Positions 48,722 to 57,279 of a stretch of 64,000 bases of DNA are shown piece after piece; positions within the stretch are counted from its first letter, which is position 1; each line of letters opens with the position of its first letter. Under the pieces are notes generated by a model. The model had not been told where the DNA came from, did no database searches, and saw nothing but the letters and a program-made list of their open reading frames with translations. Location: NCBI GenBank assembly GCA_029961745.1, contig CP124680.1, positions 992,001 through 1,056,000 on the forward strand, given 5' to 3'. The DNA comes from Nocardioides sp. L-11A. GTDB lineage: Bacteria > Actinomycetota > Actinomycetes > Propionibacteriales > Nocardioidaceae. Position numbers and translations under genes: made by a program.

Positions 48722-49185
48722 GCGCGCTCCCTGTCGCCCTGGTGCCGGGCGTCCCGGCCCTGCTGCCGGCGTACTCCTCGCTGGAGGACCCGGTCGCCGA
48801 GCTGCGGGCGGCCTGCCTCGCCGCTGTGGGCGGGCTGGGCCCGCGGGTGCGGATCCTGGCGTCCGGGCCGAGCGGCGGCCGCGTCGCCGCCGCGCTGGTC
48901 GAGGCCGCCGGCGCCGCCGTCGTCGAGGACGGCGAGACCGGCGTGCTCGTCGTGGGCAACGGCTCGGCCAAGCGCACCGAGAAGGCCCCCGGCCACTTCG
49001 ACCCGCGCGCCGAGGAGTTCGACGCCGGGCTGCGGCGTACCTTCGCCGGCATCGACGCCGCCCTCGCCGCCGAGCTGTGGGCCGACACCGACTGCCTGGG
49101 GGTGCTGCCCCCGCTCGACGAGGCCGAGGTGACCTACGACGACGCGCCGTTCGGCGTGCAGTACTGGGTCGCGCGCTGGCGCTGA
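48718..49185 (+). CDS. Class III extradiol dioxygenase LigB-like protein
   Basis: 155 residues. LVVGNGSAKRTEKAPGHFDPRAEEFD and YDDAPFGVQYWVARW are the conserved segments of actinobacterial LigB-like proteins. The usual length is greater (about 220), so this copy is short, and the N-terminal metal His of true dioxygenases is not evident. Function unknown. GTGA overlap with folP-like gene. Confidence 0.65.
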   Translation: MSALPVALVPGVPALLPAYSSLEDPVAELRAACLAAVGGLGPRVRILASGPSGGRVAAALVEAAGAAVVEDGETGVLVVGNGSAKRTEKAPGHFDPRAEEFDAGLRRTFAGIDAALAAELWADTDCLGVLPPLDEAEVTYDDAPFGVQYWVARWR

Positions 49186-49202
49186 CCCGCCACACTGTCG
49201 CC

Positions 49203-49781
49203 ATGGACGTACGCAACCGCCCCGGCTGGCAGGTCGCCGCGATCGGCGCCGCCTGCTTCGTCGCGCTGCTGTGGGCGATCGAGCTCATCGACGTCGCCGC
49301 CTCCCACCGGCTCGACGGCTGGGGGATCCGGCCGCGGTCGGGCGAGGGCCTGCTGGGCGTCCTGGCCGCGCCGCTGCTGCACGGCGGCTGGGGTCACCTG
49401 GTCGCCAACACCGTGCCGGCGCTGGTGCTCGGCTTCCTGACGCTCGCGACCGGCCTCGCCCGCGGCCTGGCCGCGACCGCGATCATCTGGCTCGTGGGCG
49501 GACTGGCCGTCTGGCTGGTCGCCGGCGGCGACTCGGTGCACCTCGGGGCGTCCGGGCTGATCTTCGGCTGGCTGACCTACCTCGTGGTGCAGGGCTTCGT
49601 GGACCGCAAGCCGGGCGAGATCGCGATCGGCCTCGGCGTGCTGGTGATCTACGGCGGGGTGCTCTGGGGCGTGCTGCCGGGCCAGACCGGGGTGTCCTGG
49701 CAGGGACACCTGTTCGGGGCGATCGCCGGTGTGGTCGCGGCCGTCGCCGTGAGCGAGCGGCGCCGAGCGGTGACGGTGTGA
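49203..49781 (+). CDS. Rhomboid-family intramembrane serine protease
   Basis: 192 residues with about six helices. HLGASGLIFGW carries the catalytic Ser in GxSx and WQGHLFGAIAG the catalytic His. The upstream HGGWGHLVAN supplies the conserved His-Asn. Cleaves substrates within the membrane; targets unknown. Confidence 0.85.
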   Translation: MDVRNRPGWQVAAIGAACFVALLWAIELIDVAASHRLDGWGIRPRSGEGLLGVLAAPLLHGGWGHLVANTVPALVLGFLTLATGLARGLAATAIIWLVGGLAVWLVAGGDSVHLGASGLIFGWLTYLVVQGFVDRKPGEIAIGLGVLVIYGGVLWGVLPGQTGVSWQGHLFGAIAGVVAAVAVSERRRAVTV

Positions 49782-50164
49782 AGCCACTGCGCTGGCCGTT
49801 GTTGTGGGCAGCGGTGTGGAGCGGGCTGCTCCTGGTGGTCGTCGTGCTCTCCCTGGCGCCGCCGCCCCCGTCGCCCGACGTGCCGCAGGGCGACAAGTGG
49901 CAGCATCTGCTGGTGTACGCGAGCCTGGCCGCGGTCGCCCTCCAGATCTTCCGTCCCGGCCGTCCGCTGGTGCTCGCCGCGGTGCTCGTCGTGGCGCTGG
50001 GTGCCGGCCTGGAGCTCGCGCAGGGGGCGCTCACCGACGACCGGATGATGGACCCGCGCGACGCGCTCGCCAACACCGTCGGCGTCGCGCTGGGCCTCCT
50101 CACCAGTCGGACGCGGGCGCGGGACCTGCTGCTGCGCGCCCTGGGAGATCCCGCGGCCAGGTGA
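49778..50164 (+). CDS. VanZ-family membrane protein
   Basis: 128 residues, four helices. DKWQHLLVYASLAAVALQI and DPRDALANTVGVALG are the VanZ-like motifs. GTG start overlaps the rhomboid stop (GTGA). No resistance genes nearby; function probably envelope-related. Confidence 0.75.
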   Translation: MKPLRWPLLWAAVWSGLLLVVVVLSLAPPPPSPDVPQGDKWQHLLVYASLAAVALQIFRPGRPLVLAAVLVVALGAGLELAQGALTDDRMMDPRDALANTVGVALGLLTSRTRARDLLLRALGDPAAR

Positions 50165-50306
50165 CGCCTGCTGCGCGCCGCGATACACGGGCACTGGTGG
50201 CGTTGGCGTCGCTCGAGGGGCGGCCCGGCACGTCTTCGCTCCGCCGCCTTGCCATCACCCGTGTCTCACGACGCTCGCGACGGCATCACCTGATCGCGGA
50301 ATCTCC
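50165..50306. other. Intergenic region with imperfect hairpin before the enoyl-CoA hydratase
   Basis: No gene seen. ACACGGGCACTGGTGG and CCATCACCCGTGT pair imperfectly across it, a likely terminator of the rhomboid-VanZ unit. Confidence 0.4.
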
Positions 50307-50312
50307 TACCCT
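50307..50312 (+). promoter_or_regulatory. -10 box, leaderless, enoyl-CoA hydratase gene
   Basis: TACCCT ends seven bases before the GTG at 50320. Confidence 0.5.
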
Positions 50313-50319
50313 CTCGGAC

Positions 50320-51102
50320 GTGAGTGCTGACGAGCTGCTGATCGACCGCGACCGCCTCGGCCGCGGCGTCCTCGAGGTGACCTTCAACCGGCCGGAGCGT
50401 CGCAACGCCTTCACCAAGGACATGTACGCCGGCCTGCGGGCGCTGTGGGAGCAGACGGCGGAGGACCGCTCGGTGCGGGTCGTCGTGCTGCGCGGTGCCG
50501 GGGGCAAGGCGTTCGCCGCGGGCAACGAGATCAGCGACTTCGTCGAGGCCGACGCCGTCGACTACGAGAACTGGATCCGGGAGATGTTCGAGCGCCTCTG
50601 GGCGCTCCCGCAGGTCACCATCGCCGCCGTCGACGGCGTCTGCGTCGGCGGCGGCCTCGCCGTCGCGACCCACTGCGACCTCCGGGTGGCGACGGAGTCC
50701 TCGCGCTTCGGCTATCCGATCGCTCGCACCCTCGGCAACGCGCTCTCCGGCACGGTCCTCTACCGCTGCCAGGCGATCTTCGGGGAGTCCCTGACCCGCG
50801 AGATGCTGCTGGCCTCGCGCCTGGTCACCGCGGACCGCGCGTACGCCGTCGGCGCGCTCGCGGCCGTCGTACCGGACGCCGCGGCGCTGGATGCCGAGGT
50901 CGCCGAGCTCGCGGCCGGCATCGGCCAGGCGTCCCGGGCCACCATCGAGACCACCAAGCACCAGCTGCTCACCCGGGCCCGCCCGGCCGAGGCATCCATC
51001 GAGGGCGAGGAGGCACTGCTGCGCGAGGTCTACACCGGTCCGGACTTCACCGAGGGCGTGCGGGCGTTCCTCGCCAAGGAGAGGCCCGCGTTCAGCCGGT
51101 GA
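50320..51102 (+). CDS. Enoyl-CoA hydratase/isomerase family protein
   Basis: 260 residues, crotonase fold. FAAGNEISDF (oxyanion loop) and DGVCVGGGLAVATHCDLRVA are the two family motifs. The usual catalytic Glu pair is not clear: after FRFGYPIARTLGNALSG the second Glu is absent, so the reaction may not be hydration. Leaderless-type GTG start. Monocistronic, ends at hairpin C. Confidence 0.8.
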   Translation: MSADELLIDRDRLGRGVLEVTFNRPERRNAFTKDMYAGLRALWEQTAEDRSVRVVVLRGAGGKAFAAGNEISDFVEADAVDYENWIREMFERLWALPQVTIAAVDGVCVGGGLAVATHCDLRVATESSRFGYPIARTLGNALSGTVLYRCQAIFGESLTREMLLASRLVTADRAYAVGALAAVVPDAAALDAEVAELAAGIGQASRATIETTKHQLLTRARPAEASIEGEEALLREVYTGPDFTEGVRAFLAKERPAFSR

Positions 51103-51121
51103 TGCTCGTGGGCGGCGCCGC

Positions 51122-51234
51122 GCTGTAACACGCCGTCCGCCCGTCTGGTCGCCACCTGTCAGCAGAATCCGGCCGGAAGTCCCGCGATTCCTGCGGACGA
51201 CCGACCGGTAGTCCGGCGGACGGCGTGTTACAGC
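51122..51234. repeat. Hairpin C, 20-bp arms with a 73-base loop
   Basis: Perfect arms at 51122-51141 and 51215-51234 flank a 73-base loop. It begins 20 bases after the hydratase stop and contains the stop codon of the convergent LLM gene (51228-51230). Likely terminator or insertion remnant; no related copy in this window. Confidence 0.75.
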
Positions 51235-52244
51235 TCCCGCAGACCGGCCGCCAGTGCGGCGATCTGCTCCAACGGCGGGTCGTAGCCGGGGAAGTAGCAG
51301 CACACCCGGTCGACCCCGGTGACGTCGCCGAAGCGGCGCCCGATCTCGGCCGCGCACTCCTCGGGAGTGCCGGCCACCGCGATGGTGTCGAGCAGGGTGT
51401 CGTCGACGAGGGCGACCATGGCGGCGACGTCGCCGAGCTTGGAGAGCCGGTTGAGCTCGGGCTGCAGGTCGGCGCGGCCCTCGACCTCCAGCACCGGCCT
51501 GTACGCGGGCGTGGAGCCGTAGAACGCGAGCAGCGCGCGGACGCCGCCGCGGGCGCTGCGCACCTCGGCGTCGGTGCGGCCCATCGCGACGATCGCCTGT
51601 GGATGGATCGCGAAGTCGGCCGCCGCGCGACCGGAGCGGGAGAGGCCCTCGGCGACCGCGGGCAGGGTGCGCTCGAGGAGGTGGCGGCGGCTGTGGAAGG
51701 GCATGACCAGGAGCCCGTCGGCCACCTCGGCGGCGGTGCGGGTCATCACCGGCCCCAGGGCGCCGAGGAGCACCGGCGGCGGTCCGTACGGGTTCGGCCC
51801 CGGGACGAAGGTCGGCGGCATCAGGGTGTGGGTGGTGTGCTCGCCGCGGAACTCCAGTCGCTCGCCGGACTGCCAGGAGTGCAGGATCGCCTGCACCGCG
51901 CCGACGATCTCGCGCATCCGCGCGGCGGGCGGCGACCACCGGGCGCCGTACCTCTTCTCGATGTGGGGCCGGATCTGCGAGCCCAGGCCGAGCCGGAACC
52001 GGCCGCCCGACATCAGCTGGAGGTCCCACGCCGTGTGGGCCAGGTGCATCGGCGAGCGCGGCATCGCGATCGCGACGTTCGTCATCAGGTCGGCGTCGAC
52101 CCGGCCGGCCACCGCGGCGAGGGGGAGGAAGACGTCGTGCGGTCCCTCGAAGGTGAACAGGCCCGCCGCCCCGGCCGCCGCCAGCTCCCGGGCGCGGAGG
52201 ACGGACCGATCGGGGCTGGCGTCCAGCTGCAGGTCGAGGAGCAC
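51228..52244 (-). CDS. LLM-class F420-dependent oxidoreductase
   Basis: 338 residues from GTG at 52244 (a TTG at 52256 would add four). Luciferase-like TIM barrel: FEGPHDVFLPLAAVA, LMSGGRFRLGLGSQIRPHIEKRYG and PPPVLLGALGPVMTRTAAEVADG. F420 rather than FMN is inferred from the subgroup and actinobacterial context. No ribosome site is clear. The stop lies inside hairpin C. Confidence 0.78.
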   Translation of the reverse strand: MLLDLQLDASPDRSVLRARELAAAGAAGLFTFEGPHDVFLPLAAVAGRVDADLMTNVAIAMPRSPMHLAHTAWDLQLMSGGRFRLGLGSQIRPHIEKRYGARWSPPAARMREIVGAVQAILHSWQSGERLEFRGEHTTHTLMPPTFVPGPNPYGPPPVLLGALGPVMTRTAAEVADGLLVMPFHSRRHLLERTLPAVAEGLSRSGRAAADFAIHPQAIVAMGRTDAEVRSARGGVRALLAFYGSTPAYRPVLEVEGRADLQPELNRLSKLGDVAAMVALVDDTLLDTIAVAGTPEECAAEIGRRFGDVTGVDRVCCYFPGYDPPLEQIAALAAGLREL

Positions 52245-52297
52245 CCGCCCATCCAAGCGCGCGCGGGCTCACCCGTCGACCGCGGGCGGTGATGTGC

Positions 52298-52729
52298 TCA
52301 GGCGGTGTTGACGATGTAGACGTCGCACTGCGCGTGGTGGGCGACGGCGGCGGGGACGCTGCCGAGGACCCGGGCGATGCCCTGCATGCGCCTGTTGCCG
52401 ACGACGACGAGGGTGGCGTCGAGCCGCTCGGCCTCGGCGAGGAGCGCGTCGGCGGGACGGGCCTGGACGGCGGCGGAGGTCACCGCGCCGCCGGCGCCGA
52501 CGAGGCCGGCGAGCCTCGCGGCGGTGCGGGCGGCGATGTCGGCGCTCTCCTCGGAGACCGAGACGGTGAGGCGCTCGCCGCCGGCCTCCACCTCGGCCGA
52601 CTGCTCGCGGCTGTAGGCGCACACCACGTGCAGGGCCGCGCCGGTCGCGGCGGCCAGGCGCGCGGCCGTCTCGGCGGCGCGCTCGGCGCGCTCGTTGCCG
52701 TCGACTCCGACGACGATCGTCCCGGTCAT
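52298..52729 (-). CDS. Universal stress protein
   Basis: 143 residues, single Usp domain. GTIVVGVDGNERAERAAETA and the ATP-binding VVVGNRRMQGIARVLGSVP are intact, so it is of the ATP-binding type. GGAGG precedes the ATG. Its promoter at 52780 has a strong consensus. Confidence 0.85.
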   Translation of the reverse strand: MTGTIVVGVDGNERAERAAETAARLAAATGAALHVVCAYSREQSAEVEAGGERLTVSVSEESADIAARTAARLAGLVGAGGAVTSAAVQARPADALLAEAERLDATLVVVGNRRMQGIARVLGSVPAAVAHHAQCDVYIVNTA

Positions 52730-52779
52730 CTGCCACCTCCACCCACGGGTCCCGGCTCCGGCGCCGCGACGGTCATTCC

Positions 52780-52807
52780 ATTGTATTGATGATTAGGAAT
52801 GTGGCAA
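52780..52807 (-). promoter_or_regulatory. Strong promoter of the universal stress protein gene
   Basis: On the minus strand TTGCCA, 16 bases, TACAAT: each hexamer differs from consensus at one place. The -10 is followed by GGAAT as at korA. It overlaps the end of the MFS gene. Confidence 0.65.
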
Positions 52808-54178
52808 GGGTCGGCGGCGCCCGGCCAGGGCGCCGACGCCGGCCGCCAGGCAGACGGCCGCGAGGGTCAGTGCGGTCGCGCGCAGCGCGGCGTCGCCGCC
52901 GCCGAACACCTCCAGGAGTGTCACGCCCGCCGCCGAGCCGACCGAGAACCCGAGATAGCGCAACAGCTGGTTGAAGGCCATGGCGCTGCCCGTCTCCGCG
53001 GGCGGGACGTGCGGCACGATCAGCATCGGCAGTGAGGAGAAGGTGAAGCCGCTGCCGAGGCCGCCGACCGCCATGACGAGCAGGGCCTGGCCCAGGTCGT
53101 CGTGGAGCACCGCGAGCAGGGCCATCGCCGAGGCGAACACCGTCGAGCCGAACGGTAGCAGCCACTGCGGACCGAACCGGCGCGCGACGCGCAGCGCGAC
53201 GCGGCTGCCGGTCACACTGAGCAGGGCGTACGGGACGAGGACCAGGCCCGCCGCGCCGGGGCCCGCGTCGAGACCCCACCCGCGACTGCCGTCGCTGCTC
53301 ACGAGCAGCACCACGATGGTCAGGAGGCCGTACATGCCGGTCGCCAGGGCGAAGGCCACCGCGTTCGGGCCGCGCAGGCCCGGGCGCAGCACCAGCCGCA
53401 GGTCGACCAGCGGCTGTCCCCCACGGCGCGCCACCCGCAGCGAGCGGACGACCCACGCCGCCAGCAGGCCCGCGCCGGTCGCGGCCAGGCCGAGGACCGC
53501 GCCGGACGACCAGCCCCACTGCTCGCCCTGGCTGACGGCGAGGAGCAGGCCGACCGCCCCCACCGCGACCAGCCCGGCGCTCGGCAGGTCGACGCGCTGC
53601 GGCGCCCCGTCCGCGTGGCGGGGCAGGTGGCGGACGGCGAGCACGAGGGTGCCGGCGATCAGGGCCGCGCCGAACCCGTAGGCGCCGCTGACGCCCCCGT
53701 GCTCGGCGATGAACCCGGTGACCGGGTAGCCCAGGCCCGCGCCGGCGACGGTCGCGACCGACAGCAACGAGAGCCGCGAGGCGAGGCGCGCACCCGACCA
53801 GGCGTCGCGCGCCACGGCCAGCGCCAGCGGCGCCACGGCCAGGCCCAGGCCCTGCAGGGAGCGTCCGGCGATCAGGGCACCGATGCTGACGGGCAGTGCG
53901 GACAGGACGGTGCCGGCGAGCACCAGGAGCAGCGTCCCGAGGATCACCGGACGACGCAGTCGGCCGCTGCCCCACCGGCCGATGACCGGCGTCGCGGCCG
54001 CGGCGGTGACCAGGGTGGCGGTGAGGATCCACTGCGCCGTGCTGATCGGTACGGCGTACCGCTCGGCGATGCTCGGCACCAGCGGGGCGCCGAGGCTGCT
54101 GATGATCGCGGTGACGGTGGTGACGGCCGCGAGGGTCGCGAACAGCCAGCCGTCACGCTCCTCCGCCGACTCCGTCAC
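52793..54178 (-). CDS. MFS transporter, drug-efflux type
   Basis: 461 residues, 14 predicted helices by eye. LGAPLVPSIAERYAVPISTAQWILTATLV and GRSLQGLGLAVAPLALAVARD are typical of DHA2-like efflux pumps. Start GTG at 54178. Ends TAA at the USP promoter. Substrate unknown. Confidence 0.8.
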   Translation of the reverse strand: MTESAEERDGWLFATLAAVTTVTAIISSLGAPLVPSIAERYAVPISTAQWILTATLVTAAAATPVIGRWGSGRLRRPVILGTLLLVLAGTVLSALPVSIGALIAGRSLQGLGLAVAPLALAVARDAWSGARLASRLSLLSVATVAGAGLGYPVTGFIAEHGGVSGAYGFGAALIAGTLVLAVRHLPRHADGAPQRVDLPSAGLVAVGAVGLLLAVSQGEQWGWSSGAVLGLAATGAGLLAAWVVRSLRVARRGGQPLVDLRLVLRPGLRGPNAVAFALATGMYGLLTIVVLLVSSDGSRGWGLDAGPGAAGLVLVPYALLSVTGSRVALRVARRFGPQWLLPFGSTVFASAMALLAVLHDDLGQALLVMAVGGLGSGFTFSSLPMLIVPHVPPAETGSAMAFNQLLRYLGFSVGSAAGVTLLEVFGGGDAALRATALTLAAVCLAAGVGALAGRRRPLPHS

Positions 54179-54216
54179 GGCCCCCAGTGTCCCGTGCCCG
54201 GCGCCGGTCTCCGATG

Positions 54217-55305
54217 TCAGGCCACGGTCCAGGTGTCGCCGCCGTCGATGAGCCGCTGCAGGTCCCCCCGTCCGCGCGTCGCCACGGCCTCGGTGACCTG
54301 CGCACGCGTCTGGTCGTCGTAGGTGGGGCGGTCGACCTGGCGGAAGATGCCGATGGGGCTGCGGTTGAGGTAGCCGGCGTCGGTGAGTCGGGAGATGGCG
54401 AAGGCGGTCGAGGGGTCGGGGTGGTGGGCGTCGTGGATGAGGATCGTCTCGCGTGGGACGGAGGCGGTGTCGGCGACCTCGACGCCGCCGGCGGCGCGGA
54501 CCAGGGCCTTGTCGCCCAGTCCGGTGGTCTCGTCGCGGGTGCCGAAGGTGATCGGCTCGCCGTGGACCAGCGGGATGATCGCGTGGGCTTTGGTGTCGTT
54601 GTCCTTGATCGCGTCGAAGGCGCCGTCGTTGAAGATGGGGCAGTTCTGGTAGATCTCGACCAGCGAGGTGCCGCGGTGGGCGGCGGCGGCGGCGAGGACG
54701 GTGGTGAGGTGCTTGCGGTCGGAGTCGATGGTGCGGGCGACGAAGGTGGCTTCGGCGCCGAGGGCCAGCGAGACGGGGTTGAAGGGGTGGTCGATGGAGC
54801 CGACGGGGGTGGACTTGGTGATCTTGCCGGTCTCGCTGGTGGGGGAGTACTGGCCCTTGGTGAGTCCGTAGATGCGGTTGTTGAACAGCAGGATGGTCAT
54901 GTTGACGTTGCGGCGCAGGGCGTGGATGAGGTGGTTGCCGCCGATGGAGAGGGCGTCGCCGTCGCCGGTGACGACCCAGACGGAGAGGTCTTCGCGGGCG
55001 GTGGCGATGCCGGTGGCGATGGAGGGTGCGCGGCCGTGGATGGAGTGCATGCCGTAGGTGTCGAGGTAGTAGGGGAAGCGTGAGGAGCAGCCGATGCCGG
55101 AGATGAAGACGATGTTCTCGCGGCGTAGTCCGAGGTCGGGGAGGAAGGACTGGACGGCTTTGAGGACGGCGTAGTCGCCGCAGCCGGGGCACCAGCGGAC
55201 CTCCTGGTCGCTGGAGAAGTCCTTGCCGGTCTGGGTCTCGCCGTCCGCGAGGGCCGGGACGAGGGCGGTGCCGAGCTGGGGCAGGGGCAGGTCGACGGCG
55301 GTCAT
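54217..55305 (-). CDS. korB: 2-oxoacid:ferredoxin oxidoreductase beta subunit
   Basis: 362 residues. WCPGCGDYAVLKAV holds Fe-S/TPP region Cys and GDGDALSIGGNHLIHALRRN the TPP motif. With KorA it makes succinyl-CoA from 2-oxoglutarate using ferredoxin. ATG overlaps the korA stop (ATGA). Confidence 0.88.
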   Translation of the reverse strand: MTAVDLPLPQLGTALVPALADGETQTGKDFSSDQEVRWCPGCGDYAVLKAVQSFLPDLGLRRENIVFISGIGCSSRFPYYLDTYGMHSIHGRAPSIATGIATAREDLSVWVVTGDGDALSIGGNHLIHALRRNVNMTILLFNNRIYGLTKGQYSPTSETGKITKSTPVGSIDHPFNPVSLALGAEATFVARTIDSDRKHLTTVLAAAAAHRGTSLVEIYQNCPIFNDGAFDAIKDNDTKAHAIIPLVHGEPITFGTRDETTGLGDKALVRAAGGVEVADTASVPRETILIHDAHHPDPSTAFAISRLTDAGYLNRSPIGIFRQVDRPTYDDQTRAQVTEAVATRGRGDLQRLIDGGDTWTVA

Positions 55306-57206
55306 GCGGAGGGCTCCAGGGTCGCGGTGACGTGGGTGAGCAGGTCCTGCGACAGCGCCTCGGCGCCGAAGGGCAGGCCGCGCACGGTGGTGATCGAGCG
55401 GACGTCGACGAGGTACTCGGCGCGCAGCAGGCGCGAGAGCTGCCCGAGGTTCATCTCCGGGCAGACGACGCGGTCGTAGCGGCGCAGGAGCTCGCCGAGG
55501 TCGTGGGGGAACGGGTTGATGTGGCGCAGGTGGACCTGCGCGATCGGGAGGCCCGCGGCCCGCACGCGCCGGCAGGCGGCGCCGATCGGGCCGTACGTCG
55601 AGCCCCAGCCGATGACGAGGACCTTCGCCTCGCCCGACGGGTCGTCGACCTCGAGCGGCGGGAGGGAGTCGGCGATCCGCCTCACCTTCTCGTCGCGGAT
55701 GCGCACCATCGCGTCGTGGTTCGCGGGGTCGTAGGAGATGTTCCCGTGCCCCTCCTCGAGGGTGCCGGCCTTCTCGAGCCCGCCGATGCGGTGCTCGAGG
55801 CCGGCGGTCCCGGGCACGGCCCAAGGGCGGGCCAGGGTGTCCTCGTCGCGCAGGTAGGGCCAGAACTCGTCGAGCTCGCCGTCGGCCCCGGCCCTGCCGG
55901 ACGCGTGGTTGGGCGCGGTCGCGAACGCCGGGTCGATGGCCGGCAGGTCCGCGACGTCGGGGATGGCCCACGGCTCCGAGCCGTTGGCCAGGTAGCCGTC
56001 GGAGAGCAGCATCACCGGGGTGCGGTAGGTGACGGCGATCCGAGCCGCCTCCACGGCTGCCGCGAAGCAGTCGGTCGGCGACTGGGCGGCCACGACCGGC
56101 ATCGGCGCCTCGCCGTTGCGGCCGTACATCGCCTGCAGCAGGTCCGACTGCTCGGTCTTGGTCGGCAGGCCCGTCGACGGGCCGCCGCGCTGGACGTCCA
56201 CGATCACCAGCGGCAGCTCGGTCATCACCGCGAGACCCATCGCCTCGGACTTCAGTGCGATGCCCGGACCCGAGGTCGCCGTCACGCCGAGCGCGCCGCC
56301 GAAGGAGGCGCCCACGGCGGCGCCGATCGCGGCGATCTCGTCCTCCAGCTGCAGGGTCGAGACGTCGAAGGCCTTGTGCTTGCTGAGCTCGTGCAGGATG
56401 TCGCTCGCCGGGGTGATCGGGTAGGCGCCCATCAGCACCGGCAGGCCGCTGAGCTGCCCGGCCGCCACCAGCCCGTAGGCCAGCGCGGTGTTGCCGGTGA
56501 TATTGCGGTAGCGCCCCGCCGGCACCGGAGCCGGCTTCACGACGTAGGAGACCGCGAAGGTCTCGGTCGTCTCACCGAAGTTCCAGCCCGCGCGCAACGC
56601 CGCGATGTTGGCGTCGCGGATCGTCGGCTTCCCGGCGAACTTCGCGCCGAGGTACTGCTCGGTGCCCGCGACGTCGCGGCCGTAGAGCCAGGAGACCAGG
56701 CCCAGCGCGAACATGTTCTTGGAGCGGGCGGCGTCCTTGCGGGACAGCCCGAAGTCCTTGACCGCCTCGACCGTCATGCCGGTGAGGTCGAGGGGATGCA
56801 CCGCGAAGTCGGCCAGCGAGCCGTCCGCGAGCGGGTCGGCGGCGTACCCGACCTTGTCGAGGGCGCGCTTGGTGAAGTCGTGGGTGTCGACGATGATCGT
56901 CGCGCCCTTGGGCAGGTCGCCCAGGTTGGCCTTCAGTGCCGCGGGGTTCATCGCGACGAGCACGTCGGGCCGGTCGCCCGGCGTGAGGATGTCGTAGTTC
57001 GCGAAGTGCAGCTGGAAGCTGCTGACGCCCGGGATGGTGCCCTGGGGCGCCCGGATCTCGGCGGGGAAGTTGGGGAGCGTCGAGAGGTCGTTGCCGAAGA
57101 CCGCGGCCCCCTGGGTGAAGCGGTCTCCGGTCAGCTGCATCCCGTCGCCGGAGTCGCCGGCGAAGCGGATGACCACGCGATCGAGCTCGGTCACGGTCGA
57201 GGACAC
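55302..57206 (-). CDS. korA: 2-oxoacid:ferredoxin oxidoreductase alpha (gamma-alpha fused) subunit
   Basis: 634 residues. N-terminal gamma domain (VVIRFAGDSGDGMQLTGDRF) and alpha domain with GAYPITPASDILHEL and QRGGPSTGLPTKTEQSDL. Actinobacterial KorA length. GTG with TAGGAG upstream; consensus promoter TTGACA-18-TACATT on the minus strand. Confidence 0.9.
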   Translation of the reverse strand: MSSTVTELDRVVIRFAGDSGDGMQLTGDRFTQGAAVFGNDLSTLPNFPAEIRAPQGTIPGVSSFQLHFANYDILTPGDRPDVLVAMNPAALKANLGDLPKGATIIVDTHDFTKRALDKVGYAADPLADGSLADFAVHPLDLTGMTVEAVKDFGLSRKDAARSKNMFALGLVSWLYGRDVAGTEQYLGAKFAGKPTIRDANIAALRAGWNFGETTETFAVSYVVKPAPVPAGRYRNITGNTALAYGLVAAGQLSGLPVLMGAYPITPASDILHELSKHKAFDVSTLQLEDEIAAIGAAVGASFGGALGVTATSGPGIALKSEAMGLAVMTELPLVIVDVQRGGPSTGLPTKTEQSDLLQAMYGRNGEAPMPVVAAQSPTDCFAAAVEAARIAVTYRTPVMLLSDGYLANGSEPWAIPDVADLPAIDPAFATAPNHASGRAGADGELDEFWPYLRDEDTLARPWAVPGTAGLEHRIGGLEKAGTLEEGHGNISYDPANHDAMVRIRDEKVRRIADSLPPLEVDDPSGEAKVLVIGWGSTYGPIGAACRRVRAAGLPIAQVHLRHINPFPHDLGELLRRYDRVVCPEMNLGQLSRLLRAEYLVDVRSITTVRGLPFGAEALSQDLLTHVTATLEPSA

Positions 57207-57233
57207 GGTGCTCCTATCTCTGATAATGATTCC

Positions 57234-57263
57234 AATGTAATGTGGCGCTCTCCGGAGTGTCAA
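57234..57263 (-). promoter_or_regulatory. korAB promoter
   Basis: Minus-strand TTGACA (57258-57263), 18 bases, TACATT (57234-57239), followed by GGAAT as in the universal stress protein promoter. Confidence 0.65.
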
Positions 57264-57279
57264 TCGAGGAGGAGGGCCC

